DNA from: a virus
Reading direction: 5' to 3' (one strand)
IMG/VR virus record: IMGVR_UViG_3300034062_001582
Location: 1-58,240 of that record
DNA: 58,240 nucleotides
Positions 27,818-36,421 of this stretch are shown one piece after another; within the stretch, counting starts at the first letter, position 1, and each line of letters starts with the position of its first letter. The translations under genes and the position numbers were made by a program. The notes beneath the pieces were generated by a model. It saw nothing but the letters and a program-made list of their open reading frames with translations, made no database searches and had not been told where the DNA came from.

Positions 27818-28495
27818 ATGTCAAATATTGGATACTCTTCAAAAGAAGAATTGTTTCCTGGATTGTGGCTATACCGTGACGTATTAAAGCCAGAAATCAA
27901 TGCCATTGAAAGAGTTGAAAATACTCTAAAGGCAAGCAATGGACTACATAACTGGAAAGAAGCCACAGTAGGCTATAGAGAAAAAATTCCAGAGTATCGT
28001 GATTGCTACGATTTTAAATTAAAAAAGATGGACTATCCAGGCAAAGATGAGTTCATGCTTGAATTTGATAGTGTCTGGCAAGATCTTTACGACGCTCAAA
28101 AAGTTGCATTAGATGACTATTCAAAGTTTTACAATATTGATATGAAGTATTGGGAAGCTATGAACTTTATCAAGTATGGCCCAGGACAACACTTTGCTGA
28201 GCATGCTGACCACGGCTGGTCATATATTGCTACAGTTTCAATGGTTGGATACTTAAATGATGATTATGAGGGTGGCGGATTAAGTTTTGGAAAACTTGGC
28301 ATTGAGGTAAAACCAAATGCTGGAGACTTATTTATTTTCCCATCAACGTATCTATTTTCACACAGAGCGATGCCAGTTCTAACTGGAACAAAATATTCCC
28401 TAGTAACAATGACTGACTATAATGATTCTGCACACTCGCCAGAATTTTATAAGCAGCATGCTACAAATCTTTCATTAAAAGATAGTGAGTACTAA
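27818..28495 (+). CDS. Prolyl-4-hydroxylase-like Fe(II)/2OG oxygenase (no. 3)
   Basis: 225 residues. Iron ligands H129-x-D131 (AEHADHGW) and H182 (FSHRAMP); the 2-oxoglutarate anchor is K192 (TGTKYS) rather than Arg. Hallmark YLNDDYEGGGLSF. The N-terminal 115 residues are longer than a minimal P4H and may carry substrate binding (PGLWLYRDVLKPEINAI, CYDFKLKKMDYPGKDEF). GAAAGAAG is upstream of ATG 27818. First of six P4H-type genes before 33540; the stop overlaps the next start (TAATG). Confidence 0.87.
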   Translation: MSNIGYSSKEELFPGLWLYRDVLKPEINAIERVENTLKASNGLHNWKEATVGYREKIPEYRDCYDFKLKKMDYPGKDEFMLEFDSVWQDLYDAQKVALDDYSKFYNIDMKYWEAMNFIKYGPGQHFAEHADHGWSYIATVSMVGYLNDDYEGGGLSFGKLGIEVKPNAGDLFIFPSTYLFSHRAMPVLTGTKYSLVTMTDYNDSAHSPEFYKQHATNLSLKDSEY

Positions 28496-29217
28496 TGCAC
28501 AAATTTGATGTCTACCAAACAAGAGCAAACTATGGAAAGCTTGAGCCACTGGGAATAAAAAGATCCTGGATGGACGAAACTTATGAGGCGCATGCATATA
28601 AATGTTTTCCAGTAAGTCTTTCAAATGCTCTTGGTTGGGGGATATCTTTTCCAGAGGATATTAGCTTTATATGGGATGGTATTTCTAATTCAGAATCAGA
28701 TCATGTAAAGATTCTTTCAGGAGAAAAGTACGCACATAACACAAGAGGAAATGCAACTATAAGCTTTAATACTGGCTTGCTGTTTAGAACCGAAGAGAAC
28801 CTCAGCATAATGGGAATGCCAGTCCCTAATCAATTTATAGACGGAGCACACCCATTTACTGGAGTCATATCAACTTCATTTTTTAAGGGTGAATTTCCAG
28901 TAGCATGGAGAATTACTAGACCAGATACAGTAATTACTATTAAGGCTGGCACACCAGTAATATCCATAATGCCAATATCATTACAAGAACTAAATAACTC
29001 AGAAGCAGTAGTTCGTGATATGTTTGAATTGCCTCCAGGGTTTTTCCCAGATGATAAATATGGAGATATTGTTTATGAGATAAATAAGGCTGGCAAGTGG
29101 ACAAATTTCTATAGAGATGGTGTAGATCATTATGGTAATAAAATAGGTGATCACGAAATAAAAGCCTTAAGATTAAAAGTTAATGACGGAAAGCCAGTGG
29201 CCTGCAGTGACAAATAA
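28495..29217 (+). CDS. DUF6065-like protein (first of a pair)
   Basis: 240 residues. RSWMDETYEAHAYKCFPVSLSNALGW (residues 23-48) and PVISIMPIS match the layout of DUF6065 proteins (W-M-D, then AYxCxPLxxANxxGW), which have no known activity. Later strands (GVISTSFFKGEFPVAWRITRP) are beta-sheet. No catalytic motif is obvious. Its place between P4H genes, coupled by TAATG to the first, suggests a partner or substrate receptor of that modification system. Confidence 0.65.
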   Translation: MHKFDVYQTRANYGKLEPLGIKRSWMDETYEAHAYKCFPVSLSNALGWGISFPEDISFIWDGISNSESDHVKILSGEKYAHNTRGNATISFNTGLLFRTEENLSIMGMPVPNQFIDGAHPFTGVISTSFFKGEFPVAWRITRPDTVITIKAGTPVISIMPISLQELNNSEAVVRDMFELPPGFFPDDKYGDIVYEINKAGKWTNFYRDGVDHYGNKIGDHEIKALRLKVNDGKPVACSDK

Positions 29218-29932
29218 AATAACATTTCATTCTAATAAAATTTATAATAAGAAGGATGGCACTCATTCACCATCTCCTATGAGCAAATCACTTGCAAAAT
29301 GGTGGCAAGATGCAAGTATTTATATTAAAGATCCAAATGGAGTACCTTACGTAAACCCAGATGGAATATCAAAGGTAATGTCCTATAAGTCTTGCCCAGC
29401 AATACTTGATATATTTACAACAGGATATGCTCTACTTACTCCATGCGATATTGAGTTTTATGAAAAGCGTGGAAGAACAAAGGTTAAAACAGATATTGGT
29501 TTTGAAGACTTTGTTGGAGAAAGAGCAAAGATGGAGGGATTTGTAACACCAGCAGGATATGACGATGATCATTTTCATTGGTATGCAAATTGGGCACCAG
29601 TCCTTCCAGAAGGATATAGCGCAATCTACCTATCCCCAGTTAATAGATTTGATTTACCATTTTTAACAGTGGCTGGTATAATAGATAGTGATAAGGTAAC
29701 TAACTCAGGTCTTATCCCGTTTTTCTTGCAAAAAGGTTTTACAGGCGTAGTGCCAGCAGGCACACCGTATATGCAAATAATTCCTTTCAAAAGAGAAGAC
29801 TGGGAATCAGACTTGGTTTTTAGGACGGCAGAAGAGATTTTACAAAAGCATATGGAGACAGCTAATACATTTAGATCACCAGATGGTGGAGTCTATAAAA
29901 AGAAGTTTTGGTCAAAAAGAAAATACCAATAG
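29183..29932 (+). CDS. DUF6065-like protein (second of a pair)
   Basis: 249 residues. SCPAILDIFTTGYALLTPCDIEFYEKRG, YSAIYLSPVNRFDLPFLTVAGIIDSD and VPAGTPYMQIIPFKREDW match the corresponding blocks of its neighbour, so the pair is an ancient duplication. The start is uncertain: ATG 29183 overlaps the previous gene by 35 bases without a clear ribosome site; GTG 29207 is an alternative. No known catalytic residues; role unknown. Confidence 0.6.
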   Translation: MTESQWPAVTNKITFHSNKIYNKKDGTHSPSPMSKSLAKWWQDASIYIKDPNGVPYVNPDGISKVMSYKSCPAILDIFTTGYALLTPCDIEFYEKRGRTKVKTDIGFEDFVGERAKMEGFVTPAGYDDDHFHWYANWAPVLPEGYSAIYLSPVNRFDLPFLTVAGIIDSDKVTNSGLIPFFLQKGFTGVVPAGTPYMQIIPFKREDWESDLVFRTAEEILQKHMETANTFRSPDGGVYKKKFWSKRKYQ

Positions 29933-29940
29933 GAGAAAAA

Positions 29941-30630
29941 ATGCAAAAGCAAGTAAATACAAACAAAGAGCATAATTACAAAGAGCTTACATCAATTACG
30001 CCTTCTGGTTTTTTTGGTGATTCAACAGACAATATTGTTGAGTTAAAAAACTTTTTAACAGAAGCAGAAAAGCAAAGATTAACTGATTTTGCATTTAGTA
30101 ACAAGACATGGGATATAACAGAGTCACATTTTAATGAAAACGGCACAGTTATATATGATGCAAATGTATGGGCAGACAGAGTATGTACCAGAAAGTCCAT
30201 GGATATATCTCATGACCCTTCAATTGTAACTGTTGTTGAAGGACTAATTGTTAGACTTAAAAAAGAAGTAGATAAATTTTTTGATGTAGACGTACAGGCA
30301 ACGGGCCCAGCTATCGTAAGATGGCCAGTTGGAACTAGACAAGATCCTCATGCAGATAAAGAACTTCACGAAGGCCCAGATGCTGGAACGCCTAATGATT
30401 TTCCACATTACGACATTGCATCAATATTTTATTTTAATGATGATTACGAAGGCGGAGAACTATTCTTTCCAATACAAGGAATTGAATTTAAACCAAATGC
30501 TGGATCAGCTTACTTCTTCCCAGGAGATAGAAATTACGTTCACGGAGTAAGGCCAGTCTTATCTGGTAATAGATATACATCACCATTTTTCTGGAATATA
30601 TTAAAACATACAGGAGAAAAGCAGCCGTGA
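29941..30630 (+). CDS. Prolyl-4-hydroxylase-like Fe(II)/2OG oxygenase (no. 4)
   Basis: 229 residues from ATG 29941, which has AGGAGAAAAA upstream. Iron ligands H137-x-D139 (DPHADKE) and H201 (YVHGVRP); R211 (SGNRYTSPFFW) for 2-oxoglutarate. Hallmark YFNDDYEGGELFFP. It is a member of the SPFFW subgroup together with the later array members. The final stop overlaps the next GTG start. Confidence 0.88.
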   Translation: MQKQVNTNKEHNYKELTSITPSGFFGDSTDNIVELKNFLTEAEKQRLTDFAFSNKTWDITESHFNENGTVIYDANVWADRVCTRKSMDISHDPSIVTVVEGLIVRLKKEVDKFFDVDVQATGPAIVRWPVGTRQDPHADKELHEGPDAGTPNDFPHYDIASIFYFNDDYEGGELFFPIQGIEFKPNAGSAYFFPGDRNYVHGVRPVLSGNRYTSPFFWNILKHTGEKQP

Positions 30631-31475
30631 GTGAACTTCAGTACAGAGAAATTTATCCAAAAGTTTTTGTTTATTCTAACCCCTTCAGAGACCTAGACTC
30701 ATTTTTAAATACAATAATAGAGTCAGAGGTAAATCCTGAAGGCTCAATGATTTACCCTTGGGAAGATTGGTATACGTTTGGTTTAGAGGCAGATAACTTT
30801 ATTCGTGATGCAGAAGATACTCCAAGGGTTATAAAAGAAAGAGAAGTTCTAGCAGAAATAGAAGGAGTATTTTTTACAGTAGTTGATGACTATTTTAAGA
30901 AAAATAATGTTGAATACTCATTTGAATCATTTGTTGATGAAGTTGATGGTAGAACAAAAAACAAATGGATAAAAATGGGCCCTTCTATATGCAAATATAA
31001 TGAAGAAGCAGAAGTAGCACTAGATCTTGCAATGCACTATCACACAGACTACCAGGTAGAAAAAAGAGACGCTAGAGGATATAATTTTGCGGTAACCGTA
31101 ACTATGTATTTAAATGATGACTACGAAGGCGGCGGAGTTGATTTTTACATAAACGATAAGCTATTTTACTATAAGCCAAAAGCTGGAGATGTAATTGTTT
31201 TCCCAGCAGGAGATCCTAATTTCTTAACAGATGGTGATGAGTTATACCATCACGGAGTTAGAAAAATTACGGGTAAGCCAAAGTACTTTATCAGAAACAA
31301 TATGCTTAGATTTCATGAAGGCACTGAAGAGTGGATAAAAAACCAGCAGCTTTATGGAGAAGAAATTTGGGCAGAGATGGAAAGAGAAAGATGGAAAAGA
31401 GACAGGGCAAACGGAGTTTATCAACAGATAAATCGACAAGACGTATCGAAAGCGAGAAGACTAAATGATATATAA
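30627..31475 (+). CDS. Prolyl-4-hydroxylase-like Fe(II)/2OG oxygenase (no. 5)
   Basis: 282 residues, the longest of the family. GTG start overlapping the previous stop (GTGA) with AGGAGAAAA upstream. Iron ligands H139-x-D141 (YHTDYQ) and H208 or H209 (YHHGVRK); K219 (KPKYF) as likely 2OG anchor. Hallmark YLNDDYEGGGVDF. The C-terminal 55 residues (EEWIKNQQLYGEEIWAEMER and on) form a charged helix absent from the others, perhaps a partner-binding arm. Confidence 0.86.
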   Translation: MSELQYREIYPKVFVYSNPFRDLDSFLNTIIESEVNPEGSMIYPWEDWYTFGLEADNFIRDAEDTPRVIKEREVLAEIEGVFFTVVDDYFKKNNVEYSFESFVDEVDGRTKNKWIKMGPSICKYNEEAEVALDLAMHYHTDYQVEKRDARGYNFAVTVTMYLNDDYEGGGVDFYINDKLFYYKPKAGDVIVFPAGDPNFLTDGDELYHHGVRKITGKPKYFIRNNMLRFHEGTEEWIKNQQLYGEEIWAEMERERWKRDRANGVYQQINRQDVSKARRLNDI

Positions 31476-32223
31476 TCTTGATGGCAAGAAGGTTTTAAAG
31501 AGCGATGTAGTACTGTACGAAAACTTTATATCACCAGAACACTGTGATGCTATATTAAAGTATTGGGATCACTCAACAGAAAAGGGTACTCTTATTTGGG
31601 GACCAATTTCTTTTTACGAGTCATTCTCTTCAAACTTACCAGAAGATGACGATATGTTTAAGTTTGGATTACCAGCAAATTTCTTTACAGATTTAGAGGC
31701 TGGCATCAAGGCTGCCACAGAAGATACAAGAGGTGGACCACTTAGAAAAGTTAGCTACCACTCACAAAAATGGATAGAAGGTGCATTTGCTGGATTCCAT
31801 TCAGATAATACTCCACTAGACAGCCCAGAGTATAATGCTTTTGAAAGAAGTAAAATGGCATCATTCCTTTATCTTAACGATGACTTTGAAGGTGGAGAAC
31901 TTAACTTTAGAGATCATGAGATAACAATAAAGCCAAGAAAAGGACTGCTTGCAGCATTTGAGGGTGGTCATCACAATATACACGAAGTATTACCAATAGA
32001 AAGTGGAACAAGATATACAGTTGGATCATTTTGGGATTTTGAAGAGATAGAGTATAGTGATGAAACAAGAGCTAGATGGGAAACGGAAATCGCAGAAGCA
32101 AGACTACAGCAAGCAAAAGATGCTGAAGAGTGGGCTGAAATGAGAGACCGTGGAGAGAGACTTCTTCCTGGCCCAGGTGTATCAAGCAGGCCAGCAAAAG
32201 AATTATCGGGGGAGATATCATGA
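31465..32223 (+). CDS. Prolyl-4-hydroxylase-like Fe(II)/2OG oxygenase (no. 6)
   Basis: 252 residues. Iron ligands H112-x-D114 (GFHSDNTP) and H173 (NIHEVLP); R183 (SGTRYTVGSFW). Hallmark YLNDDFEGGELNF. The last 60 residues are a charged coiled-coil-like tail (ARLQQAKDAEEWAEMRDRGER) ending in a proline/serine segment. Its start lies inside the previous gene (11-base overlap) and its stop overlaps the next start (ATGA), so it is tightly coupled on both sides. Confidence 0.87.
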   Translation: MIYNLDGKKVLKSDVVLYENFISPEHCDAILKYWDHSTEKGTLIWGPISFYESFSSNLPEDDDMFKFGLPANFFTDLEAGIKAATEDTRGGPLRKVSYHSQKWIEGAFAGFHSDNTPLDSPEYNAFERSKMASFLYLNDDFEGGELNFRDHEITIKPRKGLLAAFEGGHHNIHEVLPIESGTRYTVGSFWDFEEIEYSDETRARWETEIAEARLQQAKDAEEWAEMRDRGERLLPGPGVSSRPAKELSGEIS

Positions 32224-32936
32224 ATGTAGTAGAGCTACACGATGGAATACTTTATGTAACAGGACTAATTGATAATCATGAAGATTTAATTTCTGCAATT
32301 GAAAAAACAGAAGATAATGAAAAAATGACTACCTTGATTCCAAAATGGAAATCTTGGGAAGCTTGTAGCGGAGAGATGTATGTTTATGGTACAAACAAAA
32401 ACATAAACTCAGACCACTGGAAAAACTATAAGTCTGGTGAGCTATCAAAGTTAATAGATGAAGATACATTAGATAAATTCTCTTACATATTTGGTACCAT
32501 AAGCTCAGCCTTTAGAAATTCATTTGAAGCTTACAGAGAGTTTTATAAAATAGAAGATCCATTAAATATGTATCCAGATGTCGGAATTAACAAGTACGAT
32601 GCTGGAACTTTTATGGGCGGACACTTTGATCAGCAAGAAGGAGATGAAAGGTTAAGATACTCTGTAGTGTTATATCTAAATGATAAATACGAGGGTGGAG
32701 AAATATCATTTACCATTAAAGACGGAGTAGTTGAACATGAAGATAAGCCACACCCAGACTTCCTTGCAAAAGAAAATGTAGGTAAGGTAACAGTTTCTAT
32801 AAAGCCAGAGGCTGGAAGTGCAATACTATTTCCTTCTTCATCACCTTACAGCCACACAGCACATTTAGTTAAAAGTGGACACAAATACATGTGTCCATCA
32901 TTTTGGTTTACTGGAACCGAGTTTATAGGAGATTGA
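32220..32936 (+). CDS. Prolyl-4-hydroxylase-like Fe(II)/2OG oxygenase (no. 7)
   Basis: 238 residues. Iron ligands H135-x-D137 (GGHFDQQEGD) and H212 (YSHTAHLVKSG); K222 (GHKYMCPSFW). Hallmark YLNDKYEGGEISF, followed by an inserted acidic loop of about 25 residues (VVEHEDKPHPDFLAKENVG). The nearest relative in the window is no. 8 (32938-33540), which shares KWKxW near the N-terminus and the GDxRLRYS block; the two look like a recent duplication. Confidence 0.87.
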   Translation: MNVVELHDGILYVTGLIDNHEDLISAIEKTEDNEKMTTLIPKWKSWEACSGEMYVYGTNKNINSDHWKNYKSGELSKLIDEDTLDKFSYIFGTISSAFRNSFEAYREFYKIEDPLNMYPDVGINKYDAGTFMGGHFDQQEGDERLRYSVVLYLNDKYEGGEISFTIKDGVVEHEDKPHPDFLAKENVGKVTVSIKPEAGSAILFPSSSPYSHTAHLVKSGHKYMCPSFWFTGTEFIGD

Positions 32937-32937
32937 A

Positions 32938-33540
32938 ATGTACGAGTTTCACCAATTAGCACCAAACATATTTTATTTTACTAATTCAATTTCTGAGCCT
33001 AGCAGATTAATAGATCTTATAGAGCAGTCAGAGGATGACGATTCAATTGACACTGCATTTATATCTAAATGGAAGCCATGGACAGCAAGCAATGATTCAG
33101 ATACTGTATATGGCTATGCAAAAATGATTGATGCTAATTATGAAAAAATTGGTAAAGAGCCTTCTCCAAAAGAGCTTTATATAATTAATAGCGTTATTGC
33201 AAATATGAAATTCTGCGCTTCATTATATAAGCAATATAATAATGTAGAGGGCGATGTAAAAATTGATACCGACTCTGCTATTAAAAAGTATAATGTTGGA
33301 ACAGAAATGGGTCCACATGCTGATCAAAATGACGGAGATGTAAGATTAAGATACTCTATTGTTTCATATTTAAACGATGATTATGAAGGCGGAGAGTTAG
33401 CCTTTCCAAATCAAAACGTTACTATAAAGCCTCAAGCTGGAAGTATAGTTATATTCCCATCTTCAGAACCATATCTGCACCAATCTAAAAAGTTAATATC
33501 TGGCACAAAGTATATGTGCCCAGGCTTTTGGCTTTGGTAA
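32938..33540 (+). CDS. Prolyl-4-hydroxylase-like Fe(II)/2OG oxygenase (no. 8)
   Basis: 200 residues. Iron ligands H127-x-D129 (GPHADQNDGD) and H181 (YLHQSKKLISG); K191 (GTKYMCPGFW). Hallmark YLNDDYEGGELAFP. It lacks the acidic loop of no. 7. Last gene of the array: the stop is 21 bases before the start of the collagen-like fibre gene, but a promoter intervenes, so the two can be expressed separately. Confidence 0.88.
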   Translation: MYEFHQLAPNIFYFTNSISEPSRLIDLIEQSEDDDSIDTAFISKWKPWTASNDSDTVYGYAKMIDANYEKIGKEPSPKELYIINSVIANMKFCASLYKQYNNVEGDVKIDTDSAIKKYNVGTEMGPHADQNDGDVRLRYSIVSYLNDDYEGGELAFPNQNVTIKPQAGSIVIFPSSEPYLHQSKKLISGTKYMCPGFWLW

Positions 33541-33549
33541 TTTAGGTGG

Positions 33550-33555
33550 TATAAT
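33550..33555 (+). promoter_or_regulatory. Extended -10 promoter for a leaderless fibre message
   Basis: TATAAT preceded by GTGG and followed after exactly 6 bases by ATG 33562. No Shine-Dalgarno is present, so the transcript is probably leaderless. Confidence 0.55.
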
Positions 33556-33561
33556 TAAAAA

Positions 33562-34542
33562 ATGGCTACTGTACCAAACGCAAAAGACTTTAGTTACCCA
33601 GACTACACAGATACCCCTGACGTACCTAGGGATATCTCTCAGCTTGCTTTGGACATTGACCAGTACTTAGACGCACACCCAGGCCCTGTAGGGCCCGCAG
33701 GCCCCACAGGAGCCACAGGAGCGCAAGGACCGCAAGGTCCCCAGGGATTGACTGGCGCAACTGGACCGCAGGGTGAGCAGGGTGTGCAGGGGCCCGCAGG
33801 TCCAAAAGGTGACAAAGGTGACGCAGCTGCAACAGTAGCTGTAGAATCAACAGCGACAGGTGCTGCTGGAACAAATGCAAATGTTACAAACTCTGGAACA
33901 TCATCTGATGTAAAGCTTAATTTTACAATTCCAAGAGGCGCAGACGGAGCAACTGGTGCTACTGGACCCCAGGGCCCACCAGGACAAAATGCAAACATTG
34001 ATCCACTAGACAATAGAATAAGTTTAAACTTAGCAACATCTTCTGCATATGGAGTTAATTCAAATTGGTACCCATCATCAAATAACTTTTTTGATTTAGG
34101 TCAAGAGATTGATGTATTTTCTGGAATACCAGTTGCAAAGAATTGGAAGAGGGGATTCTTCCAAGGCTCAGTATATGCTGCATCTTTAATTACACCCTCA
34201 GACTTAAATTTAAAAACAGAGATAGAGTCTTCTGATTTAGGATTAAATTTTATTAATTCTCTAAACCCAGTAAAATATAAATACATAGTTGGCGATACCG
34301 TAACTACATTTGACCCAGAAGGCAATCAGATTGAAACACCAGTTGCTGGCGAAAGAGTTCATTATGGATTGATAGCTCAAGAAGTTAAAGCAGCAGTAGA
34401 TGGATCTGGGGCAGAAGATTTTGGCGGATGGATTCTGAAAGAAGATCAAAGTCAAGCATTAAGGTATGAGCAGTTTATTGCTCCACTTATTAAAGCCGTA
34501 CAGGAATTATCTACAAGAGTTGCACAACTAGAACAGGGGTAA
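33562..34542 (+). CDS. Collagen-like fibre with S74 self-cleaving chaperone domain
   Basis: 326 residues. Residues 39-85 are an uninterrupted Gly-X-Y stretch ([20 protein letters not shown] and on), with a second short one at 132-146 ([16 protein letters not shown]). The C-terminus (about 210-326) is the intramolecular chaperone of endosialidase type (peptidase S74): [11 protein letters not shown] carries the Ser/Lys-type cleavage site and the domain ends in a coiled coil ([22 protein letters not shown]). The chaperone trimerises the fibre then cuts itself off. It follows the hydroxylase array directly, and hydroxyproline is known to stabilise collagen helices in animals. Confidence 0.87.
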   Translation: MATVPNAKDFSYPDYTDTPDVPRDISQLALDIDQYLDAHPGPVGPAGPTGATGAQGPQGPQGLTGATGPQGEQGVQGPAGPKGDKGDAAATVAVESTATGAAGTNANVTNSGTSSDVKLNFTIPRGADGATGATGPQGPPGQNANIDPLDNRISLNLATSSAYGVNSNWYPSSNNFFDLGQEIDVFSGIPVAKNWKRGFFQGSVYAASLITPSDLNLKTEIESSDLGLNFINSLNPVKYKYIVGDTVTTFDPEGNQIETPVAGERVHYGLIAQEVKAAVDGSGAEDFGGWILKEDQSQALRYEQFIAPLIKAVQELSTRVAQLEQG

Positions 34543-34544
34543 TT

Positions 34545-36359
34545 ATGTCATATAAATACTCTGTCTTAGCAGACAACCCAATAGTATATTATAGCGGTGC
34601 AATAACAGAAGCATTTAGCATTCCGTCTTACCAAGATGTATTGAATGATTATAATACATATGAGGAATTTAAAGCTGCATTTGCGAACTACTCATTAGAC
34701 TCTGGAAATGCAGTTGTCGATATTTCTGGTTGCCAAAATAACGGATTCTATTCAGGAGAAGTAAAGTCAGATATTATACCTTTAGTATACGGTGACCCAT
34801 ATGCAATAAAAATAGATAGCGTTGCATCTATTAATATAAATAATGCAAGAGGATACAACGGAGAAATTGTTAAAGGCGGATTTGCAAAAGATACATTCTC
34901 TGATAATACATTTTCTTTTGAAATTTTTATATACCCTTCAATCAATGCTTTAGAGTCTGACCCAATACCATTAATTGGAGATTCATTAAATAGCGTAGGA
35001 TTGTTCTATCATAAAGGCAATATTCTTTTTAAGCTAAATACAAATACTATTGAATATACTTTGCCATACAAAAATAAGGCTTACTACCTAGCTGCAGTGT
35101 ACAACAAAGACTCCGCAATGCTTTATGTAGATGGAGAATTGGTTTCATCGATAGACATTGAAAACTTTAAATTTACAAATTCTAATTTGTCTTTGCTATG
35201 CGGGCCAACTGAAAATAGCAGCAACTACTTTTTAGTAAATGGCCTAGCGATATACAGATACGCACTAACAGATGTTAAAATTAAAAACCATTATTTAAAT
35301 GCAGTATCAACAAGACCTTTAGATGTCTATGGTCCATTAAATGGAAAAGCTTTTGAAATCAATGACAGTAACTATATGACAGATTTTGTTTTTAGATACC
35401 CAGTAGATAAAGATTGGTCAGATATATTAGTAGATGGTCTTGATCACAACACATCTAAAAAAACACTTTCTATATCTAAAACAGATACTGCAGAAAACTC
35501 TGTTGTTGAAATAGTAGACATGATATATATCCCATACTCTCTTTCTCCAACTTCTTCAAAAATAGAATGGGCGGGAGACAATGGAATAACAGTATTTTCA
35601 AGTACAGACGGAATAGCATTTGAGCCGTGTGAAAACAACTCAGTGATACCTAAATATACCTCAACAGACTTTAGTGAATCAAGAAAGCTTTACATTAAAA
35701 TAGTATTTACATCTGAAGATACATCTAGATATATACCATCTTTAGAGTATCTCATAGTTAAAATGTATGCCGACAATAAAGAGTATTCAAACAATTCTCA
35801 AGACTACCTATATCCAGGAGATAACAATATTGGAATTGGTAATAGAAGATATCCTATTTTGACTAGAGACTCAAGAAGCGGAGTAAATGTAGAGGCTGGT
35901 TCAGGATTCTTCATCAACACCTCCAGCCAAATAAATACGATAGAAATGTTTTATACCCCAAACTCCAGAATTGCGGGATCCATTGTTGACGGAATTTCAT
36001 GGAATAGCTCAGGTCAAATAAGCATAGGAAGTAACATTTTGAGATTCTATGTCAATGGAGTAAGTAAGATATTTGATTCAAATATATCAACGGTTTTTGA
36101 GCCTGGCAATATGTATCATATTCTAGTCGTACTAAGAACACCAGTATCTGGAGATATAGAGTTTAATGGTTCTGGCCCAAAGTCTCTGTATCAAAATATA
36201 ACCCTGTATGAGAAGCAGTTTAATGTATCTGAATGTTTATATAATTATTCATTGTATATAGGCAGAGCAACTGCAGTAGTCTATGATTCTGGCATCGGAA
36301 TGACCGAAAGTTCTGTAGAGTACTATGATAATGACTGGGTGGTTCTCCAGAACTCATAG
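34545..36359 (+). CDS. Minor tail protein with two lectin-like (LamG) domains
   Basis: 604 residues. Residues about 60-250 (SFEIFIYPSINALES, KAYYLAAVYNKDSAMLYVDGELV) and about 425-595 (INTIEMFYTPNSRIAG, MYHILVVLRTPVSGDIEFNG) are concanavalin/LamG-type sandwiches, which usually bind carbohydrate. The middle part is a beta-rich linker. The start is 3 bases after the collagen-like gene, and the two are probably assembled into one adsorption structure. Candidate receptor-binding protein. Confidence 0.72.
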   Translation: MSYKYSVLADNPIVYYSGAITEAFSIPSYQDVLNDYNTYEEFKAAFANYSLDSGNAVVDISGCQNNGFYSGEVKSDIIPLVYGDPYAIKIDSVASININNARGYNGEIVKGGFAKDTFSDNTFSFEIFIYPSINALESDPIPLIGDSLNSVGLFYHKGNILFKLNTNTIEYTLPYKNKAYYLAAVYNKDSAMLYVDGELVSSIDIENFKFTNSNLSLLCGPTENSSNYFLVNGLAIYRYALTDVKIKNHYLNAVSTRPLDVYGPLNGKAFEINDSNYMTDFVFRYPVDKDWSDILVDGLDHNTSKKTLSISKTDTAENSVVEIVDMIYIPYSLSPTSSKIEWAGDNGITVFSSTDGIAFEPCENNSVIPKYTSTDFSESRKLYIKIVFTSEDTSRYIPSLEYLIVKMYADNKEYSNNSQDYLYPGDNNIGIGNRRYPILTRDSRSGVNVEAGSGFFINTSSQINTIEMFYTPNSRIAGSIVDGISWNSSGQISIGSNILRFYVNGVSKIFDSNISTVFEPGNMYHILVVLRTPVSGDIEFNGSGPKSLYQNITLYEKQFNVSECLYNYSLYIGRATAVVYDSGIGMTESSVEYYDNDWVVLQNS

Positions 36360-36407
36360 TTTTGTACAAAGTCTTGACAAAATCTGGACTTTGGCATTAA
36401 GTAATGG

Positions 36408-36413
36408 TAAAAT
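36408..36413 (+). promoter_or_regulatory. Extended -10 promoter of the head genes
   Basis: TAAAAT preceded by ATGG; TTGACA (36374-36379) lies further upstream at a longer than usual spacing. ATG 36422 follows the -10 by 8 bases, without a Shine-Dalgarno, so the message may be leaderless. Confidence 0.45.
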
Positions 36414-36421
36414 TAAGTACT

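Noticed and set aside
33639-34013. Minus-strand proline-rich frame opposite the collagen-like region
   Set aside because: Antisense shadow of Gly-X-Y codons; the plus-strand frame has a recognisable S74 domain.
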